Shown piece by piece: positions 1-8,925 of a stretch of DNA of 32,195 bases. The stretch's first letter is position 1, and each line of letters begins with the position of its first letter. The DNA is from Stutzerimonas stutzeri SDM-LAC. Lineage in GTDB: Bacteria > Pseudomonadota > Gammaproteobacteria > Pseudomonadales > Pseudomonadaceae. The DNA lies in assembly GCF_000235745.1 (NCBI RefSeq), contig NZ_AGSX01000041.1:1-32195 (forward strand), read 5' to 3'. Below the pieces are notes generated by a model. That model saw only the letters and a list, made by a program, of their open reading frames with translations. It searched no databases and was not told the origin of the DNA. The position numbers and the translations under genes were made by a program.

Positions 1-464
1 GCGTGCTAGTGATCGCCTTCGATCAGGCAACCAAGCATTACTTCGAGGCCAACTTCAGCCTGTACCAGAAGGTCGAGGTCATTCCGGATTATTTCGCCTG
101 GACGCTCGCCTACAACACAGGTGCGGCTTTCAGCTTTCTGGCCGATCATTCCGGCTGGCAGCGCTGGCTGTTCGCGGCGATTGCCATTGGCGTCAGTGCG
201 GTGCTGGTCGTATGGATGAAACGGTTGAAGCAGCATGAGACCTGGCTGGCGATCGCTTTGGCGTTGGTGCTGGGCGGTGCCCTCGGCAATCTCTACGATC
301 GCGTGGTGCTTGGCCATGTCGTCGATTTCATCCTGGTGCATTGGCAGAACCGCTGGTATTTCCCGGCGTTCAACATTGCTGACAGCGCCATCACTATCGG
401 CGCCGTGATGCTGGCGCTGGACATGTTCCGTAGCAGTAAAACGGGAGAAACAGTAAATGACTGA
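1..464 (+). CDS. lspA: Lipoprotein signal peptidase (signal peptidase II), 5' partial
   Basis: Inner-membrane aspartyl protease that removes signal peptides from prolipoproteins after lipid attachment. The reading frame is open at the window edge, so the N-terminus including the first membrane segment is missing; the GTG at position 3 is an internal codon. Visible family features are an early DQATK segment, hydrophobic spans, and the two catalytic-Asp regions GNLYDR and FNIADS. The protein ends VND with TGA at 462-464. The next gene starts at 457, so the two overlap by 8 nt and are probably translationally coupled. The lspA-fkpB-ispH order is the usual one in pseudomonads. Confidence 0.96.
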   Translation, partial: VLVIAFDQATKHYFEANFSLYQKVEVIPDYFAWTLAYNTGAAFSFLADHSGWQRWLFAAIAIGVSAVLVVWMKRLKQHETWLAIALALVLGGALGNLYDRVVLGHVVDFILVHWQNRWYFPAFNIADSAITIGAVMLALDMFRSSKTGETVND

Positions 465-894
465 ACAACGCATCGGGCAGGACATGCAGGTGACTCTGCA
501 TTTCGCACTCAGTATGGAAAACGGCGAACAGGTCGACACGACTTTCGATAAACAGCCGGCTACTTTTAAAGTGGGCGACGGTAACTTGCTCCCAGGCTTC
601 GAGCAGCAGTTGTTCGGACTCAAGGCCGGCGACAAGCGCACCTTCCAGATCGCGCCGGAACAGGGCTTTGGCCAGCACAACCAGCAGAACGTGCAAACCA
701 TGCCGCGCGACCAATTTGAAGGCATGGAGTTGTCAGAAGGGCTGTTGGTGATCTTCAACGATGCTGCCAAGTCGGAGCTGCCTGGGGTGGTCAAGGCTTT
801 CGATGATCGTCAGGTTACCGTTGACTTCAACCATCCGCTGGCAGGCAAGGCCCTGACGTTCGAAGTGGAGATATTCGAGGTAAAACCGGTCTGA
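457..894 (+). CDS. fkpB: FKBP-type peptidyl-prolyl cis-trans isomerase, SlpA/FkpB class
   Basis: A 145-residue cytoplasmic FKBP-type prolyl isomerase of the short SlpA/FkpB class, which carries an IF (insert-in-flap) chaperone domain. The sequence shows the FKBP core at the N-terminus (VTLHFALSMENGEQVDTTFD), the GNLLPGFEQQLFGLKAGDKR segment, and a flap insertion followed by the return strand VTVDFNHPLAGKALTFEVEI. There is no signal peptide. The ATG lies inside the end of lspA and is preceded by a GGGAGA ribosome-binding site at 443-448. Its role with lspA and ispH is unclear, but the linkage is conserved. Confidence 0.95.
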   Translation: MTEQRIGQDMQVTLHFALSMENGEQVDTTFDKQPATFKVGDGNLLPGFEQQLFGLKAGDKRTFQIAPEQGFGQHNQQNVQTMPRDQFEGMELSEGLLVIFNDAAKSELPGVVKAFDDRQVTVDFNHPLAGKALTFEVEIFEVKPV

Positions 895-936
895 GGGCGG
901 CTCACATAAGTAAGCTGCTTGTTGTTGGAGTCAGAT

Positions 937-969
937 CGTAGGGTGGATCACGCTTCACCGATCCACCGC
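937..969. repeat. GGTGG-type palindrome, copy 1
   Basis: GGTGGATC (942-949) and GATCCACC (960-967) form a perfect 8-bp stem around a 10-nt loop containing GCTTC. A GTAG precedes the first arm. Three relatives lie at 22461-22494, 22591-22623 and 22665-22699 with different but still complementary stems. It sits between fkpB and ispH and lacks a T-tract. Confidence 0.8.
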
Positions 970-1084
970 GGGCCGCACTAGTGTATACAAGCGCCATCCA
1001 TGCTACGGGTTGCCAGATCGCTTCATCAATGTAGGCGGCCGGTACTCTTCACACCTTTTCCCGCCCTGAGCGTCGAGAACCCAT

Positions 1085-2029
1085 ATGCAAATCAAACTCG
1101 CCAATCCGCGTGGCTTCTGTGCCGGTGTCGACCGGGCCATCGAGATCGTCAACCGTGCGCTTGAGGTGTTTGGACCGCCGATCTACGTGCGGCACGAAGT
1201 CGTGCACAACAAGTTCGTAGTAGAGGATCTGCGCGAGCGCGGTGCGATTTTCGTGGATGAGCTGGATCAGGTGCCGGATGGCTTTATCGTGATTTTCAGT
1301 GCCCACGGCGTGTCCCAGGCCGTGAAGATGGAGGCTGACAAGCGTGGGTTGAAGGTATTTGACGCCACGTGCCCGCTGGTGACCAAGGTGCATCTCGAAG
1401 TCACCAAATACAGCCGCGAAGGCCGCGAATGCATCCTGATCGGACATGAAGGTCATCCGGAGGTCGAAGGCACCATGGGCCAATACGATACTGCCAACGG
1501 CGGCTCCATTTATCTGGTTGAAGATGAGGAAGACGTCGCCAAGCTGCAGGTACGTAATCCCGAATCACTGGCCTTCGTTACTCAGACCACTCTTTCGATG
1601 GATGACACCAGCCGCGTAATCGATGCACTGCGCACACGCTTTCCGAGCATCGGCGGCCCTCGCAAGGATGACATCTGCTACGCCACCCAAAACCGTCAGG
1701 ATGCGGTCAAGCAACTGGCCGGTGAGTGCGATGTAGTGCTGGTGGTCGGCAGCCCCAACAGCTCCAACTCCAACCGCCTGCGCGAACTGGCCGAGCGCAT
1801 GGATACGCCGGCTTATTTGATCGATGGTGCGGAAGACCTCAAGCGTGAGTGGTTCGAAAACATCGAGCGAATCGGCATCACCGCCGGCGCTTCAGCGCCT
1901 GAGGTGCTGGTGCGCGGGGTGATTGATCAGCTCCGCGAGTGGGGTGCGAAAGGAATGGATGAGCTCGATGGTCGGCCCGAGAACGTGACGTTCTCGATGC
2001 CGAAGGAGTTGCGGTTGAGGGAGCTTTGA
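1085..2029 (+). CDS. ispH: 4-hydroxy-3-methylbut-2-enyl diphosphate reductase
   Basis: Last enzyme of the MEP isoprenoid pathway. It reduces HMBPP to IPP and DMAPP with a [4Fe-4S] cluster. The protein has 314 residues, normal for the family. The three cluster cysteines are visible as C12 ([11 protein letters not shown]), the Cys of [12 protein letters not shown] near residue 96, and the Cys of [10 protein letters not shown] near residue 197. The proton-relay glutamate lies in the [14 protein letters not shown] segment and the substrate-binding stretch is [10 protein letters not shown]. The ATG start has only a weak upstream purine tract. The gene is separated from fkpB by 190 nt, so it may have its own promoter. 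It converges on pilE, with a hairpin overlapping its stop codon. Confidence 0.97.
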   Translation: MQIKLANPRGFCAGVDRAIEIVNRALEVFGPPIYVRHEVVHNKFVVEDLRERGAIFVDELDQVPDGFIVIFSAHGVSQAVKMEADKRGLKVFDATCPLVTKVHLEVTKYSREGRECILIGHEGHPEVEGTMGQYDTANGGSIYLVEDEEDVAKLQVRNPESLAFVTQTTLSMDDTSRVIDALRTRFPSIGGPRKDDICYATQNRQDAVKQLAGECDVVLVVGSPNSSNSNRLRELAERMDTPAYLIDGAEDLKREWFENIERIGITAGASAPEVLVRGVIDQLREWGAKGMDELDGRPENVTFSMPKELRLREL

Positions 2030-2045
2030 GAGCTCCCTTTGATTT
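2018..2045 (+). terminator. Intrinsic terminator-like hairpin over the ispH stop codon
   Basis: AGGGAGCT (2018-2025) pairs perfectly with AGCTCCCT (2031-2038) across the loop TTGAG. The loop contains the ispH stop codon TGA (2027-2029), and the stem is followed by a T-rich stretch (TTTGATTT). It points in the ispH direction; the minus-strand side has no T-tract. Confidence 0.7.
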
Positions 2046-2054
2046 CGTCTGTTT

Positions 2055-2519
2055 TTAACGTCTCCAGCACTGTGCTAGTGTCGCTCCGGCTTTCTGCCCC
2101 TTTGCTCCGGTATGAGCAAGCGTGAGCGTGCCGCAACTATCATTTGCCATGGCGTTCTTTGGCACTGCCTGTAGCGTGTAGGCGCTGGCGGTTGGGGTTG
2201 CTGGAAATCCCAAGGTATAGAACTTCGTCGCTCCGTCCTTTGGTGCTTCCGTGAAGGGTAGCGCTGGGGCTGCGTTAGCAGGGTTCGCGTCGGCTGCCGT
2301 CAGATATCTGCCGTTCGCCGTATAGTGACGCTCCATGAATTGCGCCAATTCCATCAAGGCAGCTTGTGCGTCTGCGCGGCGCGCCTTGCGTACATGCTCC
2401 TGATAAGACGGGTACGCAATGGCAGCGAGGATGCTGATGATCGCCGCGACAATCATTACTTCAATCAACGTGAAACCGGCGCTGGATGGGCTCTTACATT
2501 GCATCATTCGCTTCTTCAT
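2055..2519 (-). CDS. pilE: Type IV pilus minor pilin PilE
   Basis: A 154-residue minor pilin. It has a short basic leader (MKKRMMQCKSPSSAG) cut by prepilin peptidase before FTLIEVMIVAAIISILAAIA, with Glu at mature position +5. Two C-terminal cysteines (NDSCGT and LAQCWRR) probably form the disulfide loop typical of type IVa pilins. The start is well fixed: the ATG shares one base with the pilY1 stop (TGATG), and a strong AGGAGGGA Shine-Dalgarno sequence lies just upstream. A longer frame starting at 2618 runs inside pilY1 and is rejected. It is the last gene of the pilus operon and converges on ispH. Confidence 0.93.
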   Translation of the reverse strand: MKKRMMQCKSPSSAGFTLIEVMIVAAIISILAAIAYPSYQEHVRKARRADAQAALMELAQFMERHYTANGRYLTAADANPANAAPALPFTEAPKDGATKFYTLGFPATPTASAYTLQAVPKNAMANDSCGTLTLAHTGAKGQKAGATLAQCWRR

Positions 2520-5500
2520 CAATTCCCTCCTGCCTCCCGCCAAGAATGGCGACCAAAACGTTGCGATCCTGCAACGGGTATGCACTGAGGTGCCGCTCCT
2601 GCGGAACCGGCAAAGCATAGCAACTTGAGCAGCGGCGTGACGCCTTTGCTCACTCCGTCGTCAGTGTCTGATATGCCGGACCATGGAGCATTCCCATCAT
2701 CCCCAATCGTAGTCGTGTCCCCATCATCCGGGGCCCCATCGCGATCAGTATCGAAGTACACATAGTTTAACCGTGAGCCGCTGGATAGATTCATTGCCAT
2801 GATGAAACTCGTACCGCCGAACTCACAAGGATTGGCGGAAGGCGTCATGGTCGTGAAAATTACGCGGTCGGTTCGAAGCGTGGGCTTGGCGATAACCCGC
2901 TCTCCCTTGGCTCCAGTGTTTCCCGTACCCTCAATCCAGCCGAGGTCTATATACCAGCCTGCTTGAGTGGTGAGCGCATTGTCGGTTATTGCTCGTGCGT
3001 TGAGCCCGCTCTCCAGTGTGGCCTCCCTAATAACCGTTTGCTTTAGTAAGGTGGCACGCCCGTCAATAGCCTGGCCGCGGTCGATGATGCCGTAGAACGT
3101 ATCGACAGGTGGAGATTCTGGAATCTCATTATCGCCGTCGCGATAAAAACTGCCGGTTCCGAAGAAGATCATGTGCTCGCCCTTATCATTAAAGGCCGAC
3201 GAAAGCGGAGCTGTGATGGCCTGGCGAGTGGTGCCAATTTTGGCAACGAACAGAGGGCTGTCGCCAAGGCTGTCTGGAATGTCCCAGTTGGATGGGTTAC
3301 TGCCGGTCAGGTCTATCCGCCATACGTTGCCCAATGTATCGGCCACGTAGACTCTATCTGCAACCTGGTTGTAGTCGGTATCCGAGGCCAGAGGCGAGCC
3401 GAGGTTACCGGTAGTTGGTAGCTCGATCTCCTGAATGATGCTGCCGTCTGCTGCATCGAGTATCCATACCTTACCGTCTTCCGGCGCCGTATCGTGGTAG
3501 CCGCTGCTTACAATTACGCCGAATTTTTCGTTGGGTAGAGCGACCAGTGAAGGTTGGCCGATAGTGTAGCCCATGTCTGGATGGCTGAATTCCCACATGA
3601 CGCTGTTACTGTTCATGTTGGCCGGATTGGTAACATCGAGAGCAAAAACGCTGTTGCCACCTGCACCAGTGGTTCCTACTACCATGGTCTTCCATGAACC
3701 TCCGATCCACACATCCGAGATCCGCGGCGTACCGTCGACGTAATAGCGATGTGAGTAGGCCGGGTCGGTCAGGTTTATCAGGTTGCTAAAAACACTATTT
3801 GGTACATAGGCAAAGAGTTCACTACCTCCATTACTGGCGGCCGTATCGCTAACTTGAGCATCGAAGCCGTGTAGCATGCCGTCGTTAGCGCCTACGATCA
3901 CCGTAGGCGTACGATTTTGGTAGCTGCTACTGGCGCGGAAAGCGGTGTACGCCTTGCCTACGGCACCGTTAGTTCCCCAGCTCAAGCGCGAATAACCGAA
4001 ATCTTGATGATGGATGTACTGAGGATCAGAGTTAACAATATCGCCCAATCGGCTGCCGCGCTGACGGAAGGGTCTGGTGCGGTTATCAGAGGTGATCTCG
4101 TTGGTGCGATCGCCACGTAGATAGGCTAAGCGGCGCTGGGCTTCATCCGTTGTCGCTTCTAGCGGTAGCTGCAGCAAAGATCGCTGAGTGTCGTCCAAGC
4201 CGTTCCAATCAAAGTTGACGCCGTTCGTTGCGACTGATTCTCCTGAGATGCCCGCAGTGGTAGCAGGACGGACCGTAAAGATCGTTCGCGAATCGACCGA
4301 ACTAAGACTGTCGAGCTTCTGGGCAGCACTCCAAGCGGTATCGGATGCTACGACGCCATTATCGTCGACGCGCCGCGCGAGTAGATCTCCGCTCCAGAAG
4401 CGGCTATCCAGGCGTGACTGGAATAGCGCAGTGTCGGTTTCGAGTCGAGTCGAGTTGGTGGCGAGGGACGCTGTGGTGCTTTCCACTTCGTTGGCGATCT
4501 GTGCAAAGGCCTTCCGCAAGCTTTGCACCATATTGGCTGCATCGCTAGCGACAAAAAAGTTATCGGGGCGAGGGTAGCCAGTTGCTAGCATATCTGTGTT
4601 AGTGCGCCACCATTCGGTTTCTAGCGCAGTTGTTCGCTCATACGGATCGCCAAAATTTTTTGGGACTTTAAAGCCGCCGTACTTAGCTGCTAGCCAGTAC
4701 TGATTCCCGCTTCTCCCTGCTAGGCTCTGCCCCTCCCGTACGTCAACCCAATAAGTAGATACACTCTGCCGGCCCTTATGGTCTGCGCGTAGGTCCTTAG
4801 TGTTTGCATCGTAGGCAAGACCAGCGATATATGCAGAGCTGCGGCGGCCGCTATTGAAAGGAGTTGCGATGCTTATACCTTCTAGTTCCGCAACTTTCTG
4901 AGTTGCCGTCACAACGTTGATAGTAGTGTCATCGCGTACCTCCGCCGGTACCGAGGGCTCATCCGTTGATACTGAGTTTCCTGGTAGGTTTTTATCGCGG
5001 TGCGTATTGGTATCTCCTATACCTAAGATTACATTTTTTTGACAAGCATATTGAATGGGGTCGTTCCAATTTGTAATGACAGGAAATCCGTCATGCCAGC
5101 GGTCAAGAGTGTCGGCGTTTGGGCTTGAATTATGAGAAGGGGTGGGGGTGCTGTATGTGCTGACATTGGCCTGGTTTTTGAAGTAGCGAAGCGCGGTATA
5201 GTAAAGCTCGCTAACGGGGTCGTGGGATTTGAAGTTATTAGTGTTCAACTCGCCGAACTTATTTAAATAGTTCATTACCCCGCTATTGCTTATGGGTCGC
5301 CCCAGGCTGGATGTAACTCCGTCCGGGTTGATTTCCATTACGCCTGTGCTTGCGTTCCATTCAGGAGCCGTAGCGCCAGGAGCGATAAACTTCTGTTGAG
5401 CTCGCAGTACCCCTCCGTCCCTGAGCATGCTTCCATCATTCAAATAACCGAAAACGCTATATCTTAAATCTCCCGAGTATTGTTGAAGAAGCCCGGTCGG

Positions 5501-6346
5501 TTTGTAGTTGCCGCTCGGGTAGAGTTCGCAATTAGGCTCGAGTCCTTTGATGGGATCACAAACCTTTACTCGAATTTTTACTCGGTAAACACTTTTCGTT
5601 TGGTTGGATGAGGTGAAAGCTGCTTTTAGTCGGTTATCCTCCCATTGCAGATTGTTATCCGGTTCATAGTTAGTCCATTCGGCTGTCTTCTCGCCGGTAG
5701 ATCCGCCTCCGCCGATACCGTCTTTCCAATTGGAAAATAGCATGTCATGGCCTTGGCCCTGAAGGCGAATATAGAAGTTTGCCCAGCTGCTACTGGCGGG
5801 AGTTGCACCAGCTATGTCGGCTTGGCTAATTAGGCCCTGAGGGTTTGTGTCGGTGTGCTCTATCCTGTTGCCTGCGCTGTTTTGGCCATCATGACGCGCT
5901 TTTTGAAGAACAGTTTGGGTGGCGGTATCAAGATAGCGGTGCCCGCCAGTTAGCGCGCTTCGGAACGGATCAATAGTAGGCGTGGCGGCCCAGTTTAGAA
6001 AATTTCCGCTCCATTGTTTGCTTCCGGAACATATATGACTGGTTGCGGCACTGCTAGGCTCGAACCAATGATTAACTTGGTCGTAGATATAACATTTATT
6101 TGAGTTAAAGTAGCCAATATAGCTATTTTGAGGGCTATAGCTTCCGGTGTTTGCAACTGAGAGGACGGTGGGCCATTCGACCGATGGAACCAGAGCCAAG
6201 TTTCCAGGCACGCTGCCGCCACCAAGCAACAATGGACTCTGCGATATGTCGGCATAGCCGGGAGAGGCTGCTGTTGCAATACAAAGTGAGAGCACAAAAC
6301 TGATAGCGCTTTTCAGTTTTCTCAACGGGTAGTAGTGGGGTTTCAT
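2519..6346 (-). CDS. pilY1: PilY1/PilC-type pilus tip adhesin
   Basis: A large secreted protein (1275 residues from ATG at 6346) that acts at the pilus tip with the minor pilins in pilus assembly, retraction and adhesion. It begins with a signal peptide ending near SPGYA. The C-terminal half is the PilY1 beta-propeller (for example VIVGANDGMLHGFDA). A calcium-site-like loop DTDYNQVAD is at residues 989-997, and a second EF-hand-like loop DTDRDGAPDDG is near 1199-1209. I see no DxSxS MIDAS motif in the N-terminal half, so this may be a form without a working VWA domain. A TTG at 6349 precedes the ATG; GGAG at 6357-6360 suits the ATG. It lies 39 nt after pilX. Base composition is visibly more AT-rich than in flanking housekeeping genes. 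Confidence 0.94.
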   Translation of the reverse strand: MKPHYYPLRKLKSAISFVLSLCIATAASPGYADISQSPLLLGGGSVPGNLALVPSVEWPTVLSVANTGSYSPQNSYIGYFNSNKCYIYDQVNHWFEPSSAATSHICSGSKQWSGNFLNWAATPTIDPFRSALTGGHRYLDTATQTVLQKARHDGQNSAGNRIEHTDTNPQGLISQADIAGATPASSSWANFYIRLQGQGHDMLFSNWKDGIGGGGSTGEKTAEWTNYEPDNNLQWEDNRLKAAFTSSNQTKSVYRVKIRVKVCDPIKGLEPNCELYPSGNYKPTGLLQQYSGDLRYSVFGYLNDGSMLRDGGVLRAQQKFIAPGATAPEWNASTGVMEINPDGVTSSLGRPISNSGVMNYLNKFGELNTNNFKSHDPVSELYYTALRYFKNQANVSTYSTPTPSHNSSPNADTLDRWHDGFPVITNWNDPIQYACQKNVILGIGDTNTHRDKNLPGNSVSTDEPSVPAEVRDDTTINVVTATQKVAELEGISIATPFNSGRRSSAYIAGLAYDANTKDLRADHKGRQSVSTYWVDVREGQSLAGRSGNQYWLAAKYGGFKVPKNFGDPYERTTALETEWWRTNTDMLATGYPRPDNFFVASDAANMVQSLRKAFAQIANEVESTTASLATNSTRLETDTALFQSRLDSRFWSGDLLARRVDDNGVVASDTAWSAAQKLDSLSSVDSRTIFTVRPATTAGISGESVATNGVNFDWNGLDDTQRSLLQLPLEATTDEAQRRLAYLRGDRTNEITSDNRTRPFRQRGSRLGDIVNSDPQYIHHQDFGYSRLSWGTNGAVGKAYTAFRASSSYQNRTPTVIVGANDGMLHGFDAQVSDTAASNGGSELFAYVPNSVFSNLINLTDPAYSHRYYVDGTPRISDVWIGGSWKTMVVGTTGAGGNSVFALDVTNPANMNSNSVMWEFSHPDMGYTIGQPSLVALPNEKFGVIVSSGYHDTAPEDGKVWILDAADGSIIQEIELPTTGNLGSPLASDTDYNQVADRVYVADTLGNVWRIDLTGSNPSNWDIPDSLGDSPLFVAKIGTTRQAITAPLSSAFNDKGEHMIFFGTGSFYRDGDNEIPESPPVDTFYGIIDRGQAIDGRATLLKQTVIREATLESGLNARAITDNALTTQAGWYIDLGWIEGTGNTGAKGERVIAKPTLRTDRVIFTTMTPSANPCEFGGTSFIMAMNLSSGSRLNYVYFDTDRDGAPDDGDTTTIGDDGNAPWSGISDTDDGVSKGVTPLLKLLCFAGSAGAAPQCIPVAGSQRFGRHSWREAGGN

Positions 6347-6385
6347 CAATTAATAACTCCGAAGGCAGCAGGTCGGCAGATTATT

Positions 6386-6868
6386 TTATTGCTCAACCAG
6401 AAAGGTGGAGCGGAGTTTTACTTGGGCGCTAGGCGTGGCGTTACTATTCGTGCTGCGCCCGTAGCCGGAAGCTTCGATACGCACTAGGGCGCCTTCATCA
6501 TCAATTGGCGCGCCAGCCTCTGTGCTGGTTCTCAGTTTCGCCAAAAGGGTAATCGTATACTCTGGGTCCTTGCTCGCGCCGGGGAAGTTTGAATATGCAC
6601 CGGAAATATTTGCGGTTTCTAACGCGCCGAGCGTCCCCGCTTTGAAGCGGCTAGTAACTTCGGCCTCGCCTTTTCGTAGTGATGCTTCCGACGCTTGCAG
6701 CGCCAAACTACTGTCGCGCATGTTGCCGGACATGTTCTCTTGTAACGAAGTTCCACGCATGCTGGCTAGTCCGATCACAGTAAGCAACAAAAGCATGATC
6801 AGCGCTATTACCAAAACTGCTCCGTTTTGGTGATGAAAGTTGGTTTGTCTCATGCCGGCTATCCTCAT
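6386..6868 (-). CDS. pilX: Type IV pilus minor pilin PilX
   Basis: A 160-residue minor pilin of the PilX class. The leader ends HHQNG, followed by AVLVIALIMLLLLTVIGLAS. There is no Glu at mature position +5, as in tip-located GspK/PilX-like subunits. The helix continues with RGTSLQENMSGNMRDSSLAL, typical of PilX. The ATG overlaps the pilW stop (ATGA, 6868-6865). An alternative ATG five codons downstream would shorten the leader without changing the mature protein. By homology it joins PilV, PilW and PilE in the priming complex that recruits PilY1. Confidence 0.92.
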   Translation of the reverse strand: MRIAGMRQTNFHHQNGAVLVIALIMLLLLTVIGLASMRGTSLQENMSGNMRDSSLALQASEASLRKGEAEVTSRFKAGTLGALETANISGAYSNFPGASKDPEYTITLLAKLRTSTEAGAPIDDEGALVRIEASGYGRSTNSNATPSAQVKLRSTFLVEQ

Positions 6869-7890
6869 TGCAGGCGATTCCGAACGCCAAGCGTGCTGGT
6901 AAAGACCTGGCCGAGCCTCCTCTGGCTAATATTAACGTTGGTCCCATTGAACAAAAGCGTCTGAGTAGCGCTGACAACATTCTGATCAGCCCCAACAGCA
7001 AGTGCCTGGATACGTACGCTGCCTACGTCACTCCATTCTGATAGATTCATATCTTTCGCTACTTTATATTCAGTTACTTGCCGTTTTGCGTCGGTCAGGC
7101 CATAGGTGATCTGAATATTTTCTATGCCTTCAACCAGCTCCATGTTAACTGGAATGCCACTATTGAATGTCACTCTGCGCAGTGATGGCCGGTTGTTGGC
7201 TCCGGTTCCGATGTAGTACAGCGCCGACTGCAGCGACAGTATTTCCATACTGTTGCCATAAGCGTGGCTGAAGTTGTAATGGCCCGGGTTCTTATTGCCA
7301 GGCGTGCCTTGATTTTGTCGGGTGAGTGAGTTTGCGTTTTTATTATTAGACGTCTGGAAAACATCGCATCCCAGAGCGTCAGCAACAATCACGATGCTAT
7401 TGTTGGGAATAGAACTAGCGTTATTGACACTAATAGTGTTCGAGTTGGCGGGGGTGGCGCCTGTTGCGGTAGCCCCAGAGGCCTGCGCTGCATGCTTGAC
7501 TAGGATCATATCGGTCCCGGGTGTGCGGTTAGCTATGCCTGTAATTTTGGCAGCAGGTGCAGGAGTGACGTTTTCATCCCAACCCATGATGGCGACATTT
7601 AGGTCGAATAGCTCGCTGGAATAGGCGGGAGACGCTTCGTCAAGAAGGTTGTTAGGGGGTCCCAAACAATCTCCCTTATAACCAGCGTTACGAATATCAT
7701 TGGCCATAAACTCCAAAGCGAAGCGCCCGCTTTCCTGAACGCGAGAGAGCGCGACGTTAGTGCTATATGTTTGCTTACTGCTGAGGAATATCTGTATGAC
7801 CCCAAGCATGAGCAGCAGGCTCAAGGCCATCGCGACCATCAACTCAACAAGCGAAAGGCCGTGTTGGTGTCGCAGGGATGTCTGGGTCAT
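6865..7890 (-). CDS. pilW: Type IV pilus minor pilin PilW
   Basis: A 341-residue prepilin, large like other PilW proteins. The leader MTQTSLRHQHG is followed by LSLVELMVAMALSLLLMLGV, with Glu at mature +5. The downstream stretch RVQESGRFALEFMANDIRNA is characteristic of PilW/GspJ-like subunits. Cysteines GYKGDC and ALGCD may form a disulfide. The start codon overlaps the pilV stop by four bases (ATGA), and its own stop overlaps pilX in the same way, so the subunits are probably made in coupled amounts. It is inferred to be part of the pilus-tip complex. Confidence 0.93.
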   Translation of the reverse strand: MTQTSLRHQHGLSLVELMVAMALSLLLMLGVIQIFLSSKQTYSTNVALSRVQESGRFALEFMANDIRNAGYKGDCLGPPNNLLDEASPAYSSELFDLNVAIMGWDENVTPAPAAKITGIANRTPGTDMILVKHAAQASGATATGATPANSNTISVNNASSIPNNSIVIVADALGCDVFQTSNNKNANSLTRQNQGTPGNKNPGHYNFSHAYGNSMEILSLQSALYYIGTGANNRPSLRRVTFNSGIPVNMELVEGIENIQITYGLTDAKRQVTEYKVAKDMNLSEWSDVGSVRIQALAVGADQNVVSATQTLLFNGTNVNISQRRLGQVFTSTLGVRNRLQ

Positions 7891-8351
7891 ATTTCGGTCC
7901 GATAAGCGAAGGTTTCGCTGTGGTTGTTGTTGTCGCCGTTGGCTTTTATTTGGCCTCGTGAATCATTCCAGCGAATCGATATGGTGATCAGGGTGTTATT
8001 TTTCTCAACTTTTCCGGTGCCGTCGGGCAACGTCAGAGCTAGCTGATTCAGCCATTCAGCTACATCCTTTTCTGCCGTAGTGCCTGTCACATCGTTATTA
8101 GACGAAGACGTCGGAAAGTCTGTCAGGTAGGCGTTGGTCAATGCCTCGAGGCGGTTCGCACGCATGCGATCAGCCAGATCGCCAGCAAGTAATGTCGCCT
8201 GAGAGCGGTAATAGGCGCTGTGGTTGCTTTGGATGCTGGTGGCTTGGAGGCCGGCGAGCCCTAAGAGTCCAATGGCTAGTACCATCATGGCGATTAGCAC
8301 TTCGATCAGGGTCGCGCCGGCTTCTTTGTTATAGGGTCGCTGCGGCATCAT
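7887..8351 (-). CDS. pilV: Type IV pilus minor pilin PilV
   Basis: A 154-residue minor pilin. The leader MMPQRPYNKEAG is followed by ATLIEVLIAMMVLAIGLLGL, with Glu at +5. The next segment GLQATSIQSNHSAYYRSQAT and ADRMRANR are typical of PilV/GspI-like proteins. Three ATGs lie close together at 8357, 8351 and 8348. The 8351 start is preferred because AGGA lies five bases upstream and it makes an ATGA overlap with the fimU stop, matching the other junctions. The choice does not affect the mature pilin. Confidence 0.92.
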   Translation of the reverse strand: MMPQRPYNKEAGATLIEVLIAMMVLAIGLLGLAGLQATSIQSNHSAYYRSQATLLAGDLADRMRANRLEALTNAYLTDFPTSSSNNDVTGTTAEKDVAEWLNQLALTLPDGTGKVEKNNTLITISIRWNDSRGQIKANGDNNNHSETFAYRTEI

Positions 8352-8824
8352 GGACATCCTGTCTTGTTGGTGGTCGCGCTTCCGGTCAAGGAGACGCCAA
8401 TCGTGTACTTGGCTCCGCTAGTGCAGCTCGATGAAGTGGTAACAAAGCTGGCAAGCGCATCGACCATCCCGCTGCTATGGAACACCACTCCAGTATTCGG
8501 CCCGGTTAGCGCCATACCTGCTACAGGATCCCAGACCTTGACTACGTCGCCCCCTACCTCCCTGACGAGCCAGCCCGCCGCCCAGTTCGTTCCATTGGCG
8601 CACACGTTCTGATTTTCCGTTCTACAAATGACCACGTCTTTGCGGCGCTTCACAGCCTCAGATCTCGCAAGCTGAATAGCTCCGAGCATTTCGTGATGCA
8701 GTGATGTTGTCCGGTTGCTCTGGATTACTGATGTAAAAGAAGGAGCGGCGATCGCGATCAATATCGCCAGAATTGCGATGGTTACCATCAACTCGATCAG
8801 GGTGAAGCCACGATAATTCGGCAT
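8348..8824 (-). CDS. fimU: Type IV pilus minor pilin FimU (GspH/FimT family)
   Basis: A 158-residue minor pilin with the very short leader MPNYRG before FTLIELMVTIAILAILIAIA, Glu at +5. The segment IQLARSEAVKRRKDVVICR is the GspH/FimT-family signature, and NWAAGWLV follows. Cysteines in CRTENQNVC and near the C-terminus could pair. By homology it connects the minor-pilin tip complex to the major pilin. A 101-nt gap separates it from fimT; no convincing promoter or terminator is seen there. Its stop overlaps pilV. Confidence 0.91.
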   Translation of the reverse strand: MPNYRGFTLIELMVTIAILAILIAIAAPSFTSVIQSNRTTSLHHEMLGAIQLARSEAVKRRKDVVICRTENQNVCANGTNWAAGWLVREVGGDVVKVWDPVAGMALTGPNTGVVFHSSGMVDALASFVTTSSSCTSGAKYTIGVSLTGSATTNKTGCP

Positions 8825-8925
8825 GATTACTCTTCTAGCGTTGCGACCAGTAAATCATCCCAGCTTACCGACTGCCTACGCATTCAAATGGGATATTCGG
8901 TCGCTTTCAGGGGGTATACGGTTCG

